Of a stretch of DNA of 64,000 bases, positions 1-10,598 are shown piece after piece. Below the pieces are notes generated by a model, which saw only the letters and a program-made list of their open reading frames with translations, was not told the origin of the DNA and did no database searches. The stretch covers positions 7,255,391 through 7,319,390 of the forward strand of contig NC_092657.1 of NCBI RefSeq assembly GCF_032118995.1. The letters are read 5' to 3'. The translations under genes and the position numbers were made by a program. Every line of letters starts with the position of its first letter. The first letter of the stretch is position 1. Origin of the DNA: Asterias amurensis. Lineage: Eukaryota; Echinodermata; Asteroidea; Forcipulatida; Asteriidae.

Positions 1-1450
1 AATAGACAAACTCCTAAAAATGTACCCCATTCAGCCGCATGAGGTCTCTTTTGTTAATATTATCTCCAGTAACCAACCCGACGGCCGATTGCTAAATTAG
101 GCTACAAAATGGATTTGGCAAAATGTACATTCTGAGACCTGACCGACACACTGCTCTAACCAATTTTGTGAATGGACTTGTTCAAAAGGAAACTTAATGT
201 CGTTTTGCTTAACAACTTTGACCAATAATGCAACGTTCTTTTTAACAGCTCCAACACAGCCTTTGACGTACGTGTATAAGTTTCACAAACTTCCGTGATG
301 GGGTAAACTTTGAAACTCCAACACTATACCTCCATGAACAGACCGTATTCTAAAACGGTATTCATGTACTCATTTGAGTTTACTGGCAAAAGATAGTGTC
401 CATCGTTTAAAAACAGCAAGATACGTTTTGCATCAATAGTGCAATTTCTGTATGGAGATTTATTGTAAGTCCGAGGTCGCCACCCACTTTCAACCTGAAT
501 TGGTCCCACGGCGACCTCCTTCACCAAGCAACAGGTGGCCTGTCTCAAAACCAGACAACGCACCACTCACAATACACTGACCAGAATGTAAGGAACGGTT
601 AGGCTCTCTGTGTAAGGCCCCCACCCAACCCCAAAATGTTATTAATTGTAAAGTTCCCTTAGACACCTTCCAACCTATAGCCGGCCCTACCCATTGTTTC
701 CAATTTATAAAGCTTCCGTTTGATCCCATCCTTGTCCATCACGATAATTCTCATGCCGTTTGGAAGTGAATGCTTTTTTATAAATATTCTCCATTTAATC
801 TTTTCAACAAATGAGTCACCTGTCAGAAGGATTTCTAGGAAGTTTGGTAACATCGACCAGTGGTTGACACATGGTCGCCTGCGAAACATCAATCTGTGAG
901 TTACTTATTCAATGCAAATTCGTGAGATTTGTTTCGGTTTTGTCCTGGCACCCAGCCTCTTCGATCCCCTTTCGACCCTGCGCGGCAATGAATGAACCAA
1001 TCCGGAGAACCATGCTTAGTACAACATGAAAGTAACCCGACCAAAAAAGGCGGATCGAATGGCGGGTGGGCGGGCAAGGGGCAATGAGTGAACCAATCCG
1101 GAGAACCATCTGCGAAACACTGTCCAATGAGTCGCCTGTCAGAAAGATTTCTAGGAAGTCTGGTAACAACATCGACCAGTGGTTGACACACGGTCGCTGC
1201 CCAAACTTTCTCCAATCAGATGACTTGTAAGTGGGAGTTTGGGTCAGGGTTTTGTAGACTTGCAACCCGACGTCTGAAACCACACAAACGTATTGAATTC
1301 CACACACTTAACCGTGTTGATTTCCACAAGGATGCCATGCCACTGGACCCTCTAATTTTCAATCCAAGATGGCGCGGGTTACGCTTTTAATAGTATAGAT
1401 ATGCCCTACATTAAATTAATAAAATGCTTACGTATTGTGAGGTCTGCCGT
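1..1450. other. Unassigned DNA with a local direct repeat
   Basis: I recognise no gene here. Several minus-strand reading frames of about 80-130 codons are open but show no known motif. A segment of about 75 bp occurs twice in the same orientation (about 810-881 and 1126-1201), and a shorter unit with the words CCAATCCGGAGAACCAT recurs near 995 and 1091. On the minus strand the duplicated unit could encode a short peptide containing VNHWSML, so a duplicated small exon is possible. I cannot show splice sites that prove it. Confidence 0.3.
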
Positions 1451-1454
1451 TGAC

Positions 1455-1538
1455 GTAGCCCCACTTGTGTGGCCAAGGCTAGCTGAATCAGCTATGGTTC
1501 AGCTAGTCTTGGCCACACAAGTGGGATGCTGGGGCTAC
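1455..1538. repeat. Hairpin with ~30-bp arms
   Basis: The left arm (GTAGCCCCACTTGTGTGGCC and onward) is matched by its reverse complement ending in GGGGCTAC, with a short loop. It looks like a MITE remnant. A second perfect hairpin follows at 1617-1665, built on ATAATGCTGGCAATCA. Confidence 0.75.
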
Positions 1539-1616
1539 AGTTGACGCAGTAAATGTTGACGGCATTGGATGGACGAGCAAAACAACTAAAGTTTTATACG
1601 TCCGTGATGGCTGTGA

Positions 1617-1665
1617 TATAACATAATGCTGGCAATCATGACGTGATTGCCAGCATTATGTTATG
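1617..1665. repeat. Short near-perfect hairpin
   Basis: About 22-bp arms (ATAACATAATGCTGGCAATC and its complement) flank a few loop bases. No coding content. It is probably the core of a miniature inverted-repeat element. Confidence 0.7.
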
Positions 1666-2245
1666 GCTTATGACGCCAGAAATCATCACCAACGAACAAA
1701 CAAATTACCAACCCAATTTAGACTGTTAAAACATCGTATGTTGGCCTAGAACTTGAACAAAAACCATATCTTTACAACATAAGACCGTAGCGTTGAATCT
1801 GTTTATGTAATACTTTCGTTCGTTATGGTTTATGCTGTTGCGCCACCCATTGACAATACTCACGCATTCACACACCCCCTCACTCGTTCCCAGCTTGATT
1901 GTTTGTGCCGGGACGTCAAGTTCGATCCTTTCAAGTGGCCCTCGATGACCGCCTTCTCCTAAATATAGGAAGTCGCCAGCGCCAGGTCCATTTCGGCGGA
2001 GAAAGGGGGTGATTTAGGTTTTGCCCCGGCCTGCGCCACTTTCTGATTTATTTCGCCCGCCATTTTTCTGTCAAATTTTCGCTTAAGCAGACGATCTAAA
2101 ATTGCGCGCGCAGTTTGTTTACGTGCTTAAGTTAGCAACTGCTGGTGAAATACGTTTACGCTTAAGCAAATTTTTCTTCTATAGTAAGCAACAAAATTTG
2201 CTTACCGTTAAGCAGAGCTATGAAATTGGGCCCAGGGGTCGATTT

Positions 2246-2396
2246 CACAAAGGTAGTCCTAACTTAGGACTAGTCCTAAGCAATGCTAAGAGATAGGACT
2301 GGTCCTAAGTTAGGACCAGTAACTCATCCTAACTTAGGACTGGTCCTATCTCTTAGCATTGCTTAGGACTAGTCCTAAGTTAGGACTACCTTTGTG
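2246..2396. repeat. Large nested hairpin of TTAGGACTAGTCCTAA units
   Basis: The segment starts CACAAAGGTAGTCC and ends with the complement GGACTACCTTTGTG. Both arms carry the self-complementary word CTTAGGACTAGTCCTAAG, so the DNA can form both small local hairpins and one long stem of about 70 bp. This is a palindromic MITE. Confidence 0.8.
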
Positions 2397-2576
2397 CAGG
2401 CATGCTAACCTTCCGGTGCTTACCGCACCAAATAAATGACGTCACAATGCAAATCCGCGGTAAACACGCAATATGGCCGTCCAATTTTTCTGCTAACCTG
2501 TGAAATACGCTAAGCCTTAAGCAAATTTTTCTGCTACAGTAAGCACGCAAATTTGCAATCTCATCCATAGCGTTAT

Positions 2577-2946
2577 TTATAACACCCCTTGCAAGTATTC
2601 TGTCTGCTCATTGGTTTAGAGCGCGTCACATGACATGTCTTAGGTTTGCTAGACGACGGCCGAGTGATAGTGCGTCGGTTTGCCATGCACTAGTCCGAAG
2701 ACTAGCACACGGCGCCGTGCGCTAGTCCCACAGACTAGCACACGGCGTGCAGTACCCAGACGTCCGTTGCGTGTACGAGGATGATAAATTAATAGTCTGT
2801 AACCATTTCGGATTGCACGACACTACATGCAACACAGTAAGTAAAAGTGTTTGCAATCTGTATTCGCGTCGTCCGTGGATTGTAGCATTCAGGTCTGTAA
2901 CTTAATAATAATAGTACAGTATTTAGAAATGTTTGGGGTGTTATAA
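2577..2946. mobile_element. MITE with TTATAACACCCC ends
   Basis: The inverted ends TTATAACACCCC (2577-2588) and GGGGTGTTATAA (2935-2946) bound 370 bp. Internally there is a duplicated, partly palindromic unit containing ACTAGCACACGGCG (about 2685-2750). No ORF. The superfamily is not determined. Confidence 0.55.
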
Positions 2947-2948
2947 AA

Positions 2949-3115
2949 CAAATATTGACTGCTTTTACTCGTGCAATGGTTAAAAACTATGACTCCCTCG
3001 GTGATCCCCGGAGCGTTCTATTTTCCCTCGGCTTCGCCTCGGGAAAATAGAACGCTCTGGGGATCACCTCGGGAGTCATAGTTTTAACCATAGCACTCGA
3101 AGCAGTCAATATTTG
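2949..3115. mobile_element. Foldback MITE of ~167 bp
   Basis: The arms run from CAAATATTGACTGC to GCAGTCAATATTTG and are complementary over about 75 bp with few mismatches, around a GCTTCGCC loop. It lies directly next to two other MITEs, so this is a nested or clustered insertion site. Confidence 0.75.
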
Positions 3116-3125
3116 TATAATATAC

Positions 3126-3385
3126 GAACTAGAGGGCGCACGGGTGATGCTGCTTGCACAAACGCGACGGGACCGCAAAATGACAAGCGCGCCATTCTGT
3201 ACGCGCGTAGAATATGAAATTCACGTTTGAGGTTTTTTTTATTGAACGCTCACGCGATGCTGTTTGTTCAACTTACAAAATGGCCGCACAAACACACGCT
3301 GTGAGATAGCTGTTTTGTCAACTTAGAAAATGGCCGCCTGCGCGCAAGCCGGGGCGCGTATATAGGCCAGTGCGCCCTCTAGTTC
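3126..3385. mobile_element. MITE with GAACTAGAGGGCGCAC ends
   Basis: The 16-bp inverted ends GAACTAGAGGGCGCAC and GTGCGCCCTCTAGTTC bound 260 bp without coding potential. The interior has two related stretches ending AAAATGGCCGC (near 3282 and 3330), a small internal duplication. Confidence 0.65.
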
Positions 3386-3431
3386 TTATAATTATATAAC
3401 TCTATGATCTCATCATATACTTCTGAGCGTG

Positions 3432-5007
3432 TATGGCAAGCCATGTGCCCAATAATTAGATAAACACTGTTTATCACCGATAAACACTGTTTATCGCCGA
3501 TAAACACTGTTTTTCGATCGATAAACAGAGTTTATCGAGATAAACAGTGTTTATCAACTGATAAACACTGTTTATCGAAAAACTATGTTTATCAAGCGAT
3601 AAACACAGTTTTTCGAGGAGATAAACAGAGTTTTTCGATAAACACTGTTTGTGATAAACAGTGTTTATCGAAAAACTCTGTTTATCGACTGACAAACACA
3701 ATTTTACGCCGACGCCAGATGCCAAATAATTCGATAAACAGTGTTTATCAAATGATAAACACTGTTTATCGAAAAACTCTGTTTATCAACTGATAAACAC
3801 AGTTTTACGCCGACGCCAGATGCCCAATAATTCGATAAACAGTGTTTGTCGAAAAACTCTGTTTATCGACTGACAAACACAGTTTTACGCCGACGCCAGA
3901 TGCCCAATAATTCGATAAACAGTGTTTATCAAGTGATAAACACTGTTTATCGAAAAACTCTGTTTATCGAAAAACTATGTTTATCGACTGATAAACACAG
4001 TTTCACGCCGACGCCAGATGCCCAATAATTCGATAAACAGTGTTTATCAAGTGATAAACACTGTTTATCAAGTGATAAACAGTGTTTATCAAGTGATAAA
4101 CACTGTTCATCAAGTGATAAACACTGTTTATCGAAAAACTATGTTTATCGACTGACAAACACTGTTTATCGAAAAACTATGTTTATCGACTGCTAAACAC
4201 AGTTTTACGCCGACGCCAGATGCCCAACAATTCGATAAACAGTGGTTATCAAGTGATAAACCTTGTTTATCAAGTGATAAACACAGTTTGGACGATAAAC
4301 ATAGTTTGGGCGATAAACATAGTTTCACGCCGACGCCAGATGCCCAATAATTCGATAAACAGTGTTTATCAAGTGATAAACACTGTTTATCGAAAAACTC
4401 TGTTTATCAACTGATAAACACTGTTTATCGAAAAACTATGTTTATCGCCCAAACTATGTTTATCGCCCAAACTGTGTTTATCAAGTGATAAACATAGTTT
4501 ATCGAAAAACTCTTCATCAAGTGATTAACAGAGTTTATCGAATTAATGAGCATTTGGCGTTGGCGCATAACTGTGTTTAAACTATGTTTATCAAAAACTA
4601 TGTTTATCAAAAAACCTTGTTTATCAAGTGATAAACTGTGTTTATCGAAAAACTCTGTTTATCGACCCGATAAACACTGTTTTTCGATAAACCATGTTTA
4701 TCACTTGATAAACAGTGTTTATCGAAAAGCTCTGTTTATCACTTCGAAAAACTCTGTTTATCGCTTGATAAACACAGTTTGTCGATAAACAGTGTTTATC
4801 AGTTGATAAACAGAGTTTATCTCGATAAACTCTGTTTATCGGCGAAAAACAGTGTTTATCGAGATAAACTTAGTTTATTAATTGATAAACAGAGTTTTTC
4901 TCGAAAAACACTGTTTATCGGTCGATAAACAGTGTTTATCGGCGATAAACTTAGTTTATCGACGATAAACACTGTTTATCGAATTATTGGGCATATGGCT
5001 TGCCATA
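3432..5007. mobile_element. Foldback element made of GATAAACA palindromes
   Basis: About 1.5 kb consists of variants of the palindrome GATAAACAGTGTTTATC and the half units GAAAAACTCTGTTTATCG, with a recurring spacer containing ACGCCGACGCCAGATGCCC followed by AATAATTC. The whole block is bounded by inverted ends TATGGCAAGCCAT (3432) and ATGGCTTGCCATA (5007), each followed inward by GCCCAATAATT before the first GATAAACA. Both strands therefore carry nearly the same repeats, which makes long open frames rich in NSVYRL; these are artefacts of the repeat. A shorter copy lies at 32102-32772. Confidence 0.75.
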
Positions 5008-5367
5008 AGCGTGCGCACATTTCTGAGAACAATACATTGTCAGTCTGCTGCCACCAACCGCCCTGACAAAGTTCAATTAAAAACAGAATTTTACAAGCAA
5101 TGATAATATTTTCGTTACTCAATTTTGTCCTTTGACATAATTGGAATAATCTTTCAATACAAATTTGTATAGCTAACAGGTCAATTAAATCATACGGGGC
5201 CGGTTACTGCATCAATGTACACCTTGCATTCAAACCACACACAACTAAAAACAATAATAACAAAGAATAAATCAACAAACTAACAAACAAACAATCAGCA
5301 TCAAGCAAACAATCAACAACTATTGTAACGCCATTTGATTATGTTTTCTTTTTGTGCTTTTATTCAG

Positions 5368-6007
5368 CACACACGCAAGAAGAAGCTTTTGCTGAACAAA
5401 GTAAGAATTCAATTATCATTTAATTTACACAATGTTTATTATTTAGAATGCCATAAAAGTTTTGAAAAGTTGAGTTGACAAGAGAAAAAAGGGTTTCACA
5501 TCTTGGTGCACGTTTTTTTAAATTATAACTTCACGGGGATTTCGTTTTTGGTGTGAGTCCAATACTTCAAATTCTTGTCGCTGTTTTTAATTATTGGCTA
5601 ATACACCAATCTATTATATTCTTTTATTGTATAAAATTTTATTGTATAAAAAATATATAAAATAAAAATAAAAAATACCGTGACGTCATTAATACGCACA
5701 CGTACGCACGCATTTACTCATTCATCCTAATGAACTCTGACCTATGTTGTGATTTTCTACTTTTCCTCCACAGGACGTGGATGTGGCTCATGCCGTTCAT
5801 ATTATGAGTATTGTGACGGGGGCCGATGCGTACCTTATGGTAACAACAATTTCATACTTAGTTTCGATAAATTCACTAAAATTACATAAGTGTTATGAGT
5901 ACAACAAGTGTCTTTTGCGAATAGTAAATCAACAATTATTGTTATTTTTGTTCATCGAAAAAAATTAGAAATGTTTTACTTGTCTATCCACAGATGTGGA
6001 CTATTAA
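5368..6007 (+). CDS. Cysteine-rich secreted peptide gene, copy A, last three exons
   Basis: Three small exons match exons 5-7 of the complete gene at 28184-33735: 5368-5400 (33 nt), 5774-5839 (66 nt) and 5994-6007 (ends in TAA). All have AG acceptors, and the two internal donors are GTAAG and GTAAC. The middle exon encodes RGCGSCRS, YYEYC and DGGRCVPY, four cysteines spaced C-x2-C-x6-C-x4-C. Compared with copy B it has one extra codon and a different C-terminus (ends DVDY rather than AED). Exons 1-4 of this copy are not visible upstream; they are either left of the window or absent, so the copy may be a partial duplicate. AATAAA lies at 6591. The function is unknown; a peptide hormone or antimicrobial peptide would fit. 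Confidence 0.6.
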
Positions 6008-6590
6008 TTGATGTGATGGACTGTTGAAGACAACGAGGAACTGACAAGCATCATTTACACTCACAGAACATTATTCAACCTACCGTTATCGAAGCATGTG
6101 GATTGACCTACTTTTAAAATGGTAGAATAATTAATGTTGGAGCTTCAATTGGTGTTTTGCAAATTTCGCTAAATGTTCCTGCTCATCTTACGATTAATGA
6201 TAATGAATGAAAACAGTAATAATCATCTTAGACTTAACTCATAAAGTTGCTAAGCAGAAGATATTCGTATTGTACAATCAAGTTTCTTTCATAATTCATT
6301 TAGTTTTACTTCCGATCCTGAACTCTTAAAACAATGTGTTTTATCCTTATTAAAGCCTTGTTTCACCGCTACCTTTAGATTGTTTTTTCTTTTTTAGTTG
6401 CCTGTTTTTGGTTGATTGCGCTATTTCTTTGTTTATTTTCTAATACGGTCACAGTTCCTTAGTTAATTGTTCGGTAATTTTGTTTATCTAAATTGTTAAT
6501 TTTCTTGGTAGTGGCAGTTTTGGGGGTCTGATATCTCTGGAAAAGGTTTTTAAACGTTGTTTCGTCAGTTTTAAATATAAAATGTAGACA

Positions 6591-6596
6591 AATAAA
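6591..6596 (+). promoter_or_regulatory. Polyadenylation signal, peptide gene copy A
   Basis: AATAAA about 580 nt after the stop codon of the copy A peptide gene. The equivalent AATAAA is conserved in copy B at 34320-34325. Confidence 0.4.
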
Positions 6597-6642
6597 GCAC
6601 AACAAAAACAAAATAAAATTCGTTCAAGATGTATCCTTACAT

Positions 6643-7025
6643 GATGGACACTATTTGTAATTTTCAAAGGCCAGTCTTCTTACTTGGTGTATGCATATGC
6701 ATAAAACATTAGACCTGTGAAAATTTGAATTCAATTGGTCGTCAAAGTTGCGAGATAATAATGGAAGATAAAACACCCTTGTCACACGAAGTTGTGTGCT
6801 TTCAGATGCTTGATTTCGAGACTTCAAGATCTAATTCTGAGGTCTAGAATTAAAATTCAAATATTGTTGTGGATAATTACTTCTTTTTTGAAAAACTACG
6901 TTACTTCGAAGGGAGCCGTTTCTCACAATGTGTACTACCAACAGCTCGCCATAACTTGTCACCAAGTAAGTTTGTATGCCAGTAGTTATTTTGAGTAATT
7001 ACCAACAGTGTCCACTGCCTTTAAA
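6643..7025. mobile_element. MITE, GGCAGTGGACACTATTGGTAATT family
   Basis: The right end GTAATTACC...AGTGTCCACTGCCTTTAAA and a degenerate left end GGACACTATTTGTAATT are inverted copies. The interior has the family words ACACCCTTGTCACACGAAG and GAGCCGTTTCTCACAATG. Other copies lie at 8186-8521 (left end missing), 34374-34750 (part of the segmental copy) and 62953-63338. Partial ends occur near 49846 and 51030. Confidence 0.75.
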
Positions 7026-8185
7026 TTTCTTGTTGAACCACATCAATGACCCATATTGTAGATGCGATTTTGTTAATACACATATTAATGATAGATTTCA
7101 TTGTTCGTTATAGAAAGGGCACTTTATATAAATCGAAAAGCTAAAATTGTGACTGAATTCACAACAGAACAACGGCGAACTTAACTTTAGGCTATGAGAG
7201 CCAGTCTACATTTAGGTTGAGGGTTATGGGGCCACACGTGGTTTGGATATTAATGCGCTCCGGCCTTCAATTTGTTTTTCTGCATTGTTTAGCATTGCCA
7301 CTGTACTAGCGCTTTTCAATAGGGATTTTTGTCCTTTAAAATCGAATAAAAAAAGGAAATAAAAGTCAGGACTATTTTTGGGGATGGCAATTCTATACAA
7401 CAGTGGGGGGGGGGTTGCATCAGTGCTTTATTAATGGCATGGTTTTTATTTCGGTATCGGGAAAAAGGGGTTTTGGTCAAACGATAGCCGATTAAATTAA
7501 CTCACGCCAAGTCCCTGGGCGGTAAAAAGTTTAACCTTAATAAATGTCGGTGGGAAGTCTCATGCGAACTTTCCTAGCTTTTCGAATCTGAAAATGATTG
7601 CCCACGGAGATCGATTTATATTAATTTGTTCCAAAAGAAATACCTTAGGTAGAAAAGTCATGCCATTAGGCCCACTGCTTGCATTTAAAAACTGTGTACA
7701 CTGATTTATTAGGCGTTTTCTGTTGCTGCAAAGAACAAGGTTTTCAAAGCCTCTGTAAAGAATACCCAGGGACTTACTATGCGTTTACTAGTCTTGCTCA
7801 AGGCAGTCAAACATTTTTTCCTACTCCAAAAAAAGACCGCCGCTGTATAAAAAACCCTACCATATGCACTGTGCGTAATATGTGTGTACCACATCGCGAG
7901 ACACGATGCCCCCGTACACTATCCGCATGCGTCGGCCTAGTGTTACGAGTGCGGATGACTTGTGCACAGTAGTCGTACAGTCTGCGTTGAGCGATGCGAC
8001 AGTGTGTATACGGTTGGGTCGTGCGGTGTGAATACACACAGTAATGCTACTCTCACACTTGGGCGAATATTCTTGCGAATATGGATATTTGAAATTCGCG
8101 GTGAATTCGCCCAAAATTTGCGAATTGATAGTGACTATTTTCACGTTCGCCCTCGGTCACCCCTCGACCTGTCCGAACCAATATG

Positions 8186-8521
8186 TTACCTTACTTGGTA
8201 ACGAGTAATGAGGAAATGTTGATGGTATAAAACATTGTGAGAAACGGCTCCCCCTGAAGTGCCATAGTTTTGGAGAAAGAAGTGATTTCCCACGAAATTG
8301 ATTTCGAGGCCTTCATATTTAGAATTTGAGGTCTCGAAATCAACCATCTAAACGCACACAACTTCGTGTGACAAGGGTGTTTTTTTCTTTCATTGATATC
8401 TCGCAACTTCGATGACCGATTGAGCTCTAATTTATACAGATTTGTTAATTAATGCATATGTTGAGATACACCAACTGGTGAGGCTAGTCTTTGACAATTC
8501 CAATAGTGTCCACTGCCTTTA
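8186..8521. mobile_element. MITE of the GGCAGTGGACACTATTGG family, end-truncated
   Basis: Shares the interior words CATTGTGAGAAACGGCTCCC and CTTCGTGTGACAAGGGTG with the complete copy at 62953-63338, in the opposite orientation, and ends at 8521 in GTGTCCACTGCCTTTAA. The expected terminal bases on the left are missing. The boundary of the large segmental duplication (8239) falls inside this MITE. Confidence 0.65.
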
Positions 8522-8854
8522 ACAATGCTAGCCAATGATTGCAAATGCCTTACAAAAGCTTAGGAAAGTTGCCAACGCTTACGCACGCTTTACCAACGTT
8601 ACTAATGGCTACCAATGCTTACGAAAATCTACGGCGAATGACTGTCTTCGCAACATTCGCTGAAATTAAAAAGCGCTTCCCAATGCTGTTTCACACTGTT
8701 GCAAATAATATTAGAGTGAATGTGCTTACGAATGAAAATATTTGATAATCGCTCATACTTCGCAACATTCGCCGTGTCTCCGTAAGCGTTCGTAACAAAT
8801 TCGGAGCGGTTACCCGTCACGCCCCATCTCCTTACGAAGATCGGTCAATTTACA
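8522..8854. other. Unassigned repeat-rich spacer
   Basis: No gene seen. The words GCGAATG and CTTACGAA recur, and GGCGAATGACTGTCTTCGCAAC (in part) near 8633 reappears reverse-complemented near 13841, on the far side of the nested LINE and TIR element. This suggests one older repeat that was split by later insertions. Confidence 0.4.
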
Positions 8855-9840
8855 AACCGGTTTGTTTTCCTGGGGTCACGGAAAGGCACTATGTAACGAA
8901 CTTTTACTATTGCAAAAGAAAGCCGTTAGAATTATTACAAAAGCCAATTATCTTTCCCATTCAGCTCCTATATTTGCCGAACTTAAAGTGCTCAAATTTA
9001 ATGACCTGTATCGTCTGAACTTGGGTAAATGTTCAAAAACAAATACCGCCTGTTACATAATAGCTTTAATGAAATGTTTACTTTAGCTTCATCAATACAT
9101 TCCTATGGTACTCGTAAAGCATTGAAGGGGGATCTGTATGTCAATCACAATAGAACTTCAATTCATAAAAATAGCGTTGTGCAACGAGGAGTAGAATATT
9201 GGAATAGTCTTCCCATACATTTTAAGCAACCTTCTACAATCAGTACATTTTCAAGAAAACTTAAACACTACTTGCTAGATACTTATCTGTAATGCCATCA
9301 AAATCTAATGTTGTTCTTTTTAATCGTTTGCTTTGTTTGGTCTCAGCTGTCAGCTTGTGTATACCTGTGTGTCTGTTTTGTCTCTCAAATAGAGAATACT
9401 TTGGTACACTAGTAGTAATCGGCGTCTTAATTCACGAAAGCGAGATGTCGGGTTTTTTTTCTTTTTTTCATACTGTTGCATTATTTTGTTCTCTGATTTT
9501 TATCATCATTGATTTTAGGCAAATTTATGTACAATTTAATCGGCAATCACTCTACCTCTATTTTCGAGAAAAAAAAACTACAAAAACTACTACTCAATTG
9601 CATAATCCTTATAACCTTATAATTCATGACTTTAATAGTACGAGTCCATTTAATGATGACTCGCCTTTGTGTTGTTTGTAGGCCTACACCTATCGTCTGA
9701 CCATGTTGTCCCTCGTCTTTGTCTTTGTTTGTGTTCCTTGGTATCATGTTTGTCTGTCAATAGGTTAGGGCACAAAAGCATTTTGCTTAACCTTACACCT
9801 AAATGTTGTCTTTAAATTACTATTTGTTTATTTTTTTGAA
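8855..9840 (+). pseudogene. LINE ORF2 C-terminal remnant and 3' UTR
   Basis: Two overlapping plus-strand frames (8862-9086 and 9029-9292) read as one degraded protein. The first contains LLLQKKAVRIITKANYL and LKVLKFNDLYRLNLGK; the second contains SYGTRKALKGD and GVEYWNSLPIHFKQ, ending at a stop at 9292. This is the familiar region downstream of the RT palm in CR1/Jockey-group non-LTR retrotransposons. A frameshift separates the halves, and RT and endonuclease are absent, so the copy is 5'-truncated and dead. The 3' UTR is interrupted at 9841 by a TIR element and resumes at 13721, ending near GAAATAAATG (about 13812). Confidence 0.7.
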
Positions 9841-10598
9841 GTACACTCATATCCAAAACAGAGTCAAGCCTACTCTCTAAATGGAGTCCAGCAACTATGT
9901 CTAAAATGACTCTATTATAAGGTTCGACTGACACTCATTAGAGTCAAGTGCCATTCCTTTGGAAGGGTCATAACGACTCTTGAAGAGTCATGGTAACTCT
10001 CTTCAGCGATTCCTTTTAGGGGTCAAATGACTCTGTTCACGAGTCATGGTGACTTGTCTAGTGGAGTCAATTGCATTTGCAAAAGAACCGGGGGGGTGGT
10101 AACGGGGTAACGGGGGGGGGGGACATGGACCACAGAATCATGATGCGAACATTTTGCAATACTAGTGACACATAATATTCTTATATAGTTTTGGATGGGG
10201 CAAATCATAAGTATGTGACATATGAACAACATTTTCTTTCGGCTAACTTATACATAGCTCTCAATGGTTTTATTATAACTGTTTGCATTAACTTCAAATG
10301 CGATGTTAGAACTAACATTGTACAAATTAAAAAGTAATGCTAAGGGGAAAATTAAATTGCACGAAACAAAAATTACTTTTAGCATAATGTGACATTGCTC
10401 TTTGTTAAAATGTGACATGGCTCTTACATATTGTTAAAATAAAATAAAAACACAAGTTTTTGTATTTGGATTATTTCATTTGAATTATTTCATTGGTTGC
10501 TTGGATAAAAATAAGTTAAATAAGCATAATGTGCCATTGCTCTTATCTTAAAATTTAAATACAGCACCAGTTTTTGTATTCGAATGATTTCATTGGAA

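Larger units (their letters stand above)
4796..8239. repeat. Segmental duplication, copy A (partner 32567-35958)
   Basis: From inside the GATAAACA array to 8239 the sequence is collinear with 32567-35958 and nearly identical, with scattered substitutions and small indels (for example a longer G run near 7407 and an extra codon in one exon). It includes three exons of a cysteine-rich peptide gene, their 3' UTR, a MITE at 6643-7025, and about 1.2 kb of unassigned downstream DNA (7026-8185). At 8239 the copies part: copy A continues through a MITE, copy B runs into a LINE. Confidence 0.9.

Noticed and set aside
3474-4788. Several ORFs rich in NSVYRLINTV in the GATAAACA array (also at 31968-32515)
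   Set aside because: Produced by the palindromic repeat; similar peptides appear on both strands and no start context or domain is seen.
7679-8201. ORFs of about 60-97 codons on both strands, repeated at 35397-35920
   Set aside because: No motif and no splice context; conserved only because the whole segment is duplicated.
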